Below, one piece after another: positions 7,432-11,168 of a DNA stretch of 11,168 bases (its first letter is position 1; each line of letters starts with the position of its first letter). The stretch comes from Paracoccaceae bacterium. GTDB lineage: Bacteria; Pseudomonadota; Alphaproteobacteria; Rhodobacterales; Rhodobacteraceae. The position numbers and the translations under genes were made by a program. Location: the NCBI GenBank assembly GCA_013214715.1, contig JABSSB010000168.1, positions 1-11,168 of the forward strand, in the 5' to 3' direction. The notes below the pieces were generated by a model. That model was not told the DNA's origin, did no database searches, and saw nothing but the letters and a program-made list of their open reading frames with translations.

Positions 7432-8727
7432 TCAATCAGAGAACGGATCGGTCACAAGGATCGTGTCATCCCGTTCCGGTGAAGTGGACAATAGGGCGAC
7501 AGGGCAGTTGATCAATTCTTCGACGCGGCGGACATATTTGATGGCGTTGGCGGGCAGGTCAGCCCAGCTGCGAGCGCCTTCGGTGCTTTCTGACCAGCCA
7601 GGCAATTCTTCATATATTGGCATGCAGCGGGCTTGTTGATCGGCGGCTGTGGGCAGGTAATCCAGAACTTTTCCATCCAGCTCGTAGCTGGTGCAGATTT
7701 TGAGCGTTTCAAAACCGTCCAGCACGTCCAGCTTGGTCAGGGAAATGCCATTCACGCCCGAGGTCGCGCAGGTCTGGCGCACCAGCACCGCATCGAACCA
7801 GCCGCAGCGGCGTTTGCGCCCGGTGGTGGTGCCGAACTCATGCCCGCGTTCGCCAAGGCGCTGACCGTCGGCATCTTCCAACTCGGTCGGAAACGGGCCT
7901 TCCCCGACGCGAGTGGTGTAGGCCTTGACGATGCCCAGCACGAAATCGATGGCGCCGGGGCCGATGCCCACGCCAGTGGCCGCCTGGCCGGCGATCACAT
8001 TGGATGACGTGACAAAGGGGTAAGTACCGAAATCGATATCCAGCAATGCGCCCTGCGCGCCTTCGAACAGGATGCGTTTCCCGGCTTTGCGTTTTTCATT
8101 CATCACCTTCCAGACCGGCCCGGCATAGGCCAGAATTTTCGGCGCGACATCGCGCAATTGCTGTAGCAGCGCATCGCGGTCCACAGGTTCGATCCCCAGA
8201 CCGCGTCGCAGCGGGTCGTGATGCTGCAGCGCGCGGTCCACCCGCGCCTCAAGCGTCGCGTCATCGGCAAGATCGGCTACCCGAACCGACCGGCGGCCTA
8301 CCTTGTCTTCATAGGCCGGACCGATGCCGCGCCCGGTGGTCCCGATCTTTGTGCCTTTAGAGGCGGCTTCTTCCCGGGCGCGATCCAACTCGCCATGAAT
8401 GGGCAAGATCAGTGGGGTGTTTTCGGCGATCATCAGGGTGTCGGGCGTGATTTCCACGCCCTGCGCGCGCACGGTTTCGATCTCATTGACGAGATGCCAG
8501 GGATCGAGCACCACGCCGTTGCCGATCACTGACAACTTGCCACCACGGACAACGCCAGATGGCAGCGCGTGGAGTTTGTAGACCGCGCCATCGATTACCA
8601 GTGTGTGGCCCGCATTATGTCCGCCCTGAAACCGCGCGATCACATCCGCACGTTCCGAAAGCCAGTCCACGATCTTGCCTTTTCCCTCGTCGCCCCACTG
8701 AGCGCCGACTACCACCACATTGGCCAT
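7432..8727 (-). CDS. purA: Adenylosuccinate synthetase
   Basis: Catalyses GTP-dependent condensation of IMP with aspartate to adenylosuccinate, the first committed step to AMP. The 431 residues match the family length. Seen motifs: VVVVGAQWGDEGKGKIVDWL at 4-23, with the catalytic Asp13 and the GDEGKGK phosphate loop; GGHNAGHTLV with His41; GTTGRGIGPAYEDK; and GAQGALLDIDFGTYPFVTSS. TTTGRKRRCGWFD also fits. The ATG at 8727-8725 is chosen because the family begins exactly there, and AAGGA lies 6 bases upstream on the minus strand. The frame stays open further upstream to 8928 but encodes non-family sequence through a repeat. It is followed closely by DUF2842. Confidence 0.98.
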   Translation of the reverse strand: MANVVVVGAQWGDEGKGKIVDWLSERADVIARFQGGHNAGHTLVIDGAVYKLHALPSGVVRGGKLSVIGNGVVLDPWHLVNEIETVRAQGVEITPDTLMIAENTPLILPIHGELDRAREEAASKGTKIGTTGRGIGPAYEDKVGRRSVRVADLADDATLEARVDRALQHHDPLRRGLGIEPVDRDALLQQLRDVAPKILAYAGPVWKVMNEKRKAGKRILFEGAQGALLDIDFGTYPFVTSSNVIAGQAATGVGIGPGAIDFVLGIVKAYTTRVGEGPFPTELEDADGQRLGERGHEFGTTTGRKRRCGWFDAVLVRQTCATSGVNGISLTKLDVLDGFETLKICTSYELDGKVLDYLPTAADQQARCMPIYEELPGWSESTEGARSWADLPANAIKYVRRVEELINCPVALLSTSPERDDTILVTDPFSD

Positions 8728-8769
8728 GACCGGTCCTTTTTGCCTGTGTTCGGAATGCAAACCCGCGCC

Positions 8770-8798
8770 CGTATAGCGATGCCGGAGAGCGGGGGAAA
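8770..8798 (-). promoter_or_regulatory. Possible purA promoter
   Basis: On the minus strand TTTCCC (8798-8793) and TATACG (8775-8770) are separated by 17 bp, and the -10 ends 42 bp before the purA ATG. The -35 is poor (3 of 6) and the -10 fair (4 of 6). This is a guess from pattern and position only. Confidence 0.25.
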
Positions 8799-8816
8799 CC
8801 AAAATCTGGTGTTTTG

Positions 8817-8878
8817 CGTAGGGCGGGGTGTACCCCGCTGTTTTGTGCTGGTGGCAGCGGGGTAAACCCCGCCCTACG
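8817..8878. repeat. REP-like palindrome doublet (24-bp inverted arms, 14-bp loop)
   Basis: Arms at 8817-8840 and 8855-8878 are reverse complements at 23 of 24 positions, around a 14-base spacer. Each arm is itself a small palindrome: GCGGGG-TGTA-CCCCGC on the left and GCGGGG-TAAA-CCCCGC on the right. The unit can therefore fold as one long hairpin or two short ones. This is the layout of paired REP/BIME-type elements. It lies between the nitrile hydratase accessory gene and purA. The outer end of the right arm contains the accessory gene's TAG stop. It may protect or terminate the operon transcript, although no U-tract follows on the minus strand. Membership of a dispersed family is inferred, since only one copy is in the window. 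Confidence 0.8.
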
Positions 8879-9185
8879 AAAGCCTCACCGGTTGCCCGTG
8901 CGGTGTGGCGCGATAAGCAGCTTCCCAAGCGGCCTTCAGCCGCGCAGCGTCGGCAGGGTCGGCCAGGGCCAGATCAGCCAGAAACCCCTCAAGCGTTTCC
9001 AACCAGGCGACAAAATAATCCTCGCCGCCATTGAGGTTGCGGTTCACCCCATGGCGTTTAAGCGTTGCGCCAAAGCGCGCGGCCCAATCGGGCCAGTCAA
9101 AGGCCCCTGTTTCATTCAGATGCACGGTCAGCGCGAAAACCTGCGCATGCCAAGGGGCGTCGAAAACGGGGTCAGGCCGGGTCAT
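8874..9185 (-). CDS. Nitrile hydratase accessory protein (activator/metallochaperone type)
   Basis: A 103-residue protein, MTRPDPVFDAPWHAQVFALT onward, with FDWPDWAARFGATL, a GGEDYFVAWLETLEGFL helix and the ending TPHGQPVRLS. It resembles the small accessory proteins (P14K/epsilon-like) encoded after cobalt nitrile hydratase subunits. Those are related to the beta-subunit N-terminus and help load cobalt into the alpha subunit. I place the start at ATG 9185-9183, which overlaps the beta stop as ATGA. A further upstream in-frame ATG at 9209 would lie inside the beta gene and adds eight non-family residues. The TAG stop is part of the palindromic repeat that follows; the C-terminus still looks complete. 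No gene symbol is given because names vary between species. Confidence 0.82.
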   Translation of the reverse strand: MTRPDPVFDAPWHAQVFALTVHLNETGAFDWPDWAARFGATLKRHGVNRNLNGGEDYFVAWLETLEGFLADLALADPADAARLKAAWEAAYRATPHGQPVRLS

Positions 9186-9856
9186 GCGGGGGCCAGATAG
9201 CTTTGCCACAAGTCCAAAATGACGTCATCATTCGGGTGTTCGGGGTTGGCCCAGAGCTCGGAGGCCGCAAAGGCCACGGCATAAAGCGGCTCTGGCGCGT
9301 CTCCAAGACTGTGCGCGGCACTGTCGGGTAATACATGACTGCCATGCAGCCGCAGGATGCGCCCTGTGGCACCGGCAGCATAGGCAGGCAGGCGGGTATG
9401 CCCACCATTCACCAATATGCTTTCGGCAGCGCGCCGGGTCCGGACGACTTGACCAACCGAAAAACACGGTGCCGGGCCTGCATCGCGATCCGCCGGGCCA
9501 CCCGCTGCGAGGACCCCTGGCACTTTGTCGGCAGTCAGAGCTTTGTCGGCCAAGGGTGCGCGCACAGAAGCGCCGCCCGCCAATTCGTCACGCGTCACGG
9601 CGCCTGTCTCGGTCAGCAGATCGGCCAAGGCAGACACCCACTTTTCGTAGTAAGTGAAGCGGCTGTAATCCTTCGGGTTCAGCTTTTCACGCGCATGGCG
9701 TGAAATATCGATATTCCACAGCCCCAACGACCCGCAGGCCAGTGTCACGGCCAAAGCCCGACCATGCCAGTCTTCAGGGAAAACCGGGCCGGTTTCTGCT
9801 TCGGGGATCACCGGGCCGTCGCCAAAGCGGCCCCCCATATCATGCAGGCGGGTCAT
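9182..9856 (-). CDS. nthB: Nitrile hydratase beta subunit
   Basis: Partner of the alpha subunit in the enzyme that hydrates nitriles to amides. The 224 residues show the family opening, here MTRLHDMGGRFGDGPV. DISRHARE follows near 50-57, with an arginine that probably corresponds to the active-site Arg52 of characterised enzymes. TYYEKWVSALADLL lies at 68-81. The C-terminal SH3-like barrel has FSVGQVVRTR, GGHTRLPAYAAGATGRI (Arg155, probably the second conserved arginine) and ASELWANPEH...DLWQSYLAP. It overlaps alpha upstream and the accessory gene downstream by ATGA, so the three are probably made in fixed ratio. The segment after GHTRLP is alanine-rich where many homologues carry basic residues, a minor variation. 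The arginine assignments are from memory of the family. Confidence 0.93.
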   Translation of the reverse strand: MTRLHDMGGRFGDGPVIPEAETGPVFPEDWHGRALAVTLACGSLGLWNIDISRHAREKLNPKDYSRFTYYEKWVSALADLLTETGAVTRDELAGGASVRAPLADKALTADKVPGVLAAGGPADRDAGPAPCFSVGQVVRTRRAAESILVNGGHTRLPAYAAGATGRILRLHGSHVLPDSAAHSLGDAPEPLYAVAFAASELWANPEHPNDDVILDLWQSYLAPA

Positions 9857-10500
9857 GTGGCCTCCGGTGACAGAGGAAGCCCTGTGCCGATCATGCTGTC
9901 GCGGGTCACAAGGGCTGCCAGAGCCTCTGTGTCAAACCCCTCGGTGCCCTCGGGCCGCACGGGCAAGACGAGATACCGCACCTCCGCCGTCGAGTCCCAG
10001 ACACGGACTGCCTGCCCATCAGGCAGGGTCACGCCAAATTCGGCCAGCACCTTGCGCGGCTCGCGCACGGCGCGGGCGCGGTAGGCGTCAGATTTATACC
10101 AGCCCGGCGGAATGCCCAGGACCGGCCAAGGGTAGCACGAGCACAACGTGCACACGACCATGTTGTGGGTCTCAGGCGTGTTTTCGACCACCACCATATG
10201 CTCACCCTGACGCCCGCCAAACCCCATCTCGGCAATGGCGGCCGTGGCATCATCACGTAGGCGCTGCAAATACGCCGGATCGCTCCAGGCCCTGGCCACC
10301 ACCGCCGCGCCGTTACGCGGTCCGACCTTGTTTTCATAGGTATCGATGATCTCATCCAGAGCCGCAGGATCGATCAACCCCTTTTCGGTGAGCAGGGTTT
10401 CCAGAGCCTTGACCCGCAGGGCGGGCTCGGACGGCAAATGCGAATGCGGGTGATCAGGGGCATCATGCTGCATGGGGTTACGGTGCGCCCGTTGCGTCAT
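9853..10500 (-). CDS. nthA: Nitrile hydratase alpha subunit, cobalt type
   Basis: Catalytic metal subunit of nitrile hydratase, 215 residues. The metal-binding loop reads VVCTLCSCYPWPVLG with Cys117, Cys120, Ser121 and Cys122. Threonine after the first cysteine (CTLCSC rather than CSLCSC) marks the non-corrin cobalt class. In active enzymes the second and third cysteines are oxidised to sulfinic and sulfenic acid. Flanking family blocks are present: ALETLLTEKGL, NGAAVVARAWSDP, VVVENTPETHNMVVC, GIPPGWYKSDAYRARAV and VWDSTAEVRYLVLP. A short histidine-rich N-terminus (HDAPDHPHSH) could pre-bind metal; this is inference. The start is uncertain: ATG 10500 or, nine codons on, ATG 10473. Neither has a strong ribosome binding site. 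It diverges from secG over 88 bp. No amidase gene is adjacent. Confidence 0.95.
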   Translation of the reverse strand: MTQRAHRNPMQHDAPDHPHSHLPSEPALRVKALETLLTEKGLIDPAALDEIIDTYENKVGPRNGAAVVARAWSDPAYLQRLRDDATAAIAEMGFGGRQGEHMVVVENTPETHNMVVCTLCSCYPWPVLGIPPGWYKSDAYRARAVREPRKVLAEFGVTLPDGQAVRVWDSTAEVRYLVLPVRPEGTEGFDTEALAALVTRDSMIGTGLPLSPEAT

Positions 10501-10526
10501 TGATGTCCAGAGTCAATTTCGCGGGG

Positions 10527-10555
10527 TTGCGCAGACCGCAGGCTTGGCATAGATA
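10527..10555 (+). promoter_or_regulatory. Possible secG promoter
   Basis: TTGCGC (10527-10532) and ATAGAT (10550-10555) are 17 bp apart, ending 33 bp before the secG ATG, inside the 88-bp gap shared with the divergent nitrile hydratase operon. Both hexamers are partial matches, so this is tentative. Confidence 0.3.
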
Positions 10556-10588
10556 CCGCCCGATAGTCGAAACCGCCCCCGGGACCCC

Positions 10589-10975
10589 ATGGAAAACGTT
10601 GTTCTCATCATTCATCTGCTGCTGGCCCTTGGCCTTGTTGGTGTCGTGCTGCTGCAGCGGTCCGAAGGCGGCGGTCTGGGCATGGGCGGCGGTGGCGGAG
10701 GTGGTGGCGTCATGTCGGGGCGATCTGCCGCTACGGCATTGGGCAAACTGACCTGGGTGCTCGCCGTGGCTTTCTTTTGCACATCGCTGACACTGACGAT
10801 CATCGCAGCGCAGAAATCTGCGGGCGCGTCGGTTGTGGATCGCCTGGGCACCTCTTCATCCGAAGGCGTTCCGGCCGAGCCGATTTCACAGGGTTTGCCG
10901 TCTGGCGACGCGTTGCTGCCGCCATCACAGGGTGATGACACGCCGCTCGTGCCACTGGTTCCCAGCGCCGACTAA
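10589..10975 (+). CDS. secG: Preprotein translocase subunit SecG
   Basis: Small inner-membrane subunit of the SecYEG channel that aids SecA-driven export. The 128 residues show the SecG plan: a first helix from MENVVLIIHLLLALGLVGVV (1-20), then LLQRSEGGGLGMGGGG, a glycine-rich cytosolic loop with the conserved LLQ-GGGLG motif. The second helix is LTWVLAVAFFCTSLTLTII at about 54-72. A C-terminal tail of about 50 residues, rich in Ser, Pro and acidic residues, follows, as is usual in alphaproteobacteria. The start is fixed by the first helix; the upstream sequence has only a weak Shine-Dalgarno. The pyrG start lies 180 bp downstream, an order common in this class. Confidence 0.95.
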   Translation: MENVVLIIHLLLALGLVGVVLLQRSEGGGLGMGGGGGGGGVMSGRSAATALGKLTWVLAVAFFCTSLTLTIIAAQKSAGASVVDRLGTSSSEGVPAEPISQGLPSGDALLPPSQGDDTPLVPLVPSAD

Positions 10976-11005
10976 CCCACAAGACCTTGTCATGATCATA
11001 AAGGG

Positions 11006-11031
11006 CCGCAACAGCATCTTGCGGTTCTCTT
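11006..11031 (+). terminator. Possible weak intrinsic terminator after secG
   Basis: CCGCAA (11006-11011) pairs perfectly with TTGCGG (11019-11024) around a 7-base loop and is followed by the T-rich TTCTCTT. The stem is short and the T-tract interrupted, so it is either a weak terminator or chance. Confidence 0.35.
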
Positions 11032-11059
11032 GCCTATTGGTGGCGAATCCTGCTAACAT
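11030..11059 (+). promoter_or_regulatory. Possible pyrG promoter
   Basis: TTGCCT (11030-11035) and TAACAT (11054-11059) are 18 bp apart, about 97 bp before the pyrG ATG. Each matches 4 of 6 consensus bases. It is low confidence. It would give pyrG its own transcript downstream of the secG hairpin. Confidence 0.25.
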
Positions 11060-11156
11060 GAAACCCCGTGATGCTGCGGCTTTTTGTGGGGCGTGATCCC
11101 CGGAAATAGATCGCGCGGGCAGTCGTTTGAACACCAATTCACGGGAGCAGCCAAAC

Positions 11157-11168
11157 ATGGCGCGGTTC
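11157..11168 (+). CDS. pyrG: Probable CTP synthase, first four codons only
   Basis: Only MARF is visible before the window ends. CTP synthases of this group begin MARF/MARY followed by the ATP-loop, and pyrG directly after secG is a common alphaproteobacterial order. A GGGAG element about 10 bases upstream supports the start. The call rests mainly on gene order and four residues, so it is an inference. Confidence 0.55.

Noticed and set aside
8728..8928. 67-residue N-terminal extension of purA
   Set aside because: The extension runs through the palindrome doublet and has no family similarity. The family start and a good ribosome binding site lie at 8727.
10665..10710. GGC/GGT run in secG as a phase-variable microsatellite
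   Set aside because: The codons are mixed rather than a pure repeat, and a glycine-rich loop is normal for SecG.
11060..11100. Short repeat of CGTGAT and a GGGG/CCCC pair upstream of pyrG as a regulatory leader
   Set aside because: The pairs are only 4-6 bases long and common by chance in this GC-rich sequence; there is no clear attenuator layout.

Overview
The window looks like a chromosomal segment of a marine-type alphaproteobacterium, probably Rhodobacteraceae (Roseobacter group). This is inferred from the high GC content, the secG-pyrG order, the rpiA / GST / sdaA cluster, a DUF2842 gene beside purA, and the protein sequence style. It is mostly housekeeping DNA, with one accessory enzyme operon and one patch of gene decay. 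I see no phage, transposase, CRISPR array, tRNA or rRNA.

Left part (1-2945): the 5' portion of rpiA (ribose-5-phosphate isomerase A) runs leftward off the edge. Diverging from it, a glutathione S-transferase-like gene and sdaA (4Fe-4S L-serine ammonia-lyase) run rightward and overlap as TGATG, so they are probably translated together.

Centre-left (3056-5449): a cyclooxygenase-like (animal-type) heme peroxidase gene is broken by three in-frame stop codons with no frameshift. Facing it is a periplasmic-type HExxH metallopeptidase whose signal-peptide segment is cut from the catalytic domain by an in-frame TGA. The two genes overlap tail to tail by 24 bp. Every other complete gene in the window is open, so the four stops in about 1.5 kb form a local decay patch or a local sequence-quality problem.

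Centre (5540-8727): an EamA/DMT-type membrane transporter converges on thiN (thiamine diphosphokinase), and both stop codons are read from one CTAG palindrome. Upstream of thiN on the minus strand lie a small two-helix DUF2842 protein and purA (adenylosuccinate synthetase).

Right part (8874-11168): a compact cobalt-type nitrile hydratase operon (alpha, beta, accessory protein) runs leftward, with ATGA overlaps at both junctions. It ends in a REP-like palindrome doublet that supplies the accessory gene's stop codon. Divergent from it, secG runs rightward, followed by the first codons of what is probably pyrG (CTP synthase).

I found no clearly new multi-gene system. The most notable points are the paired decay of the peroxidase and peptidase, the palindrome doublet at the end of the nitrile hydratase operon, and the presence of that operon without an adjacent amidase.
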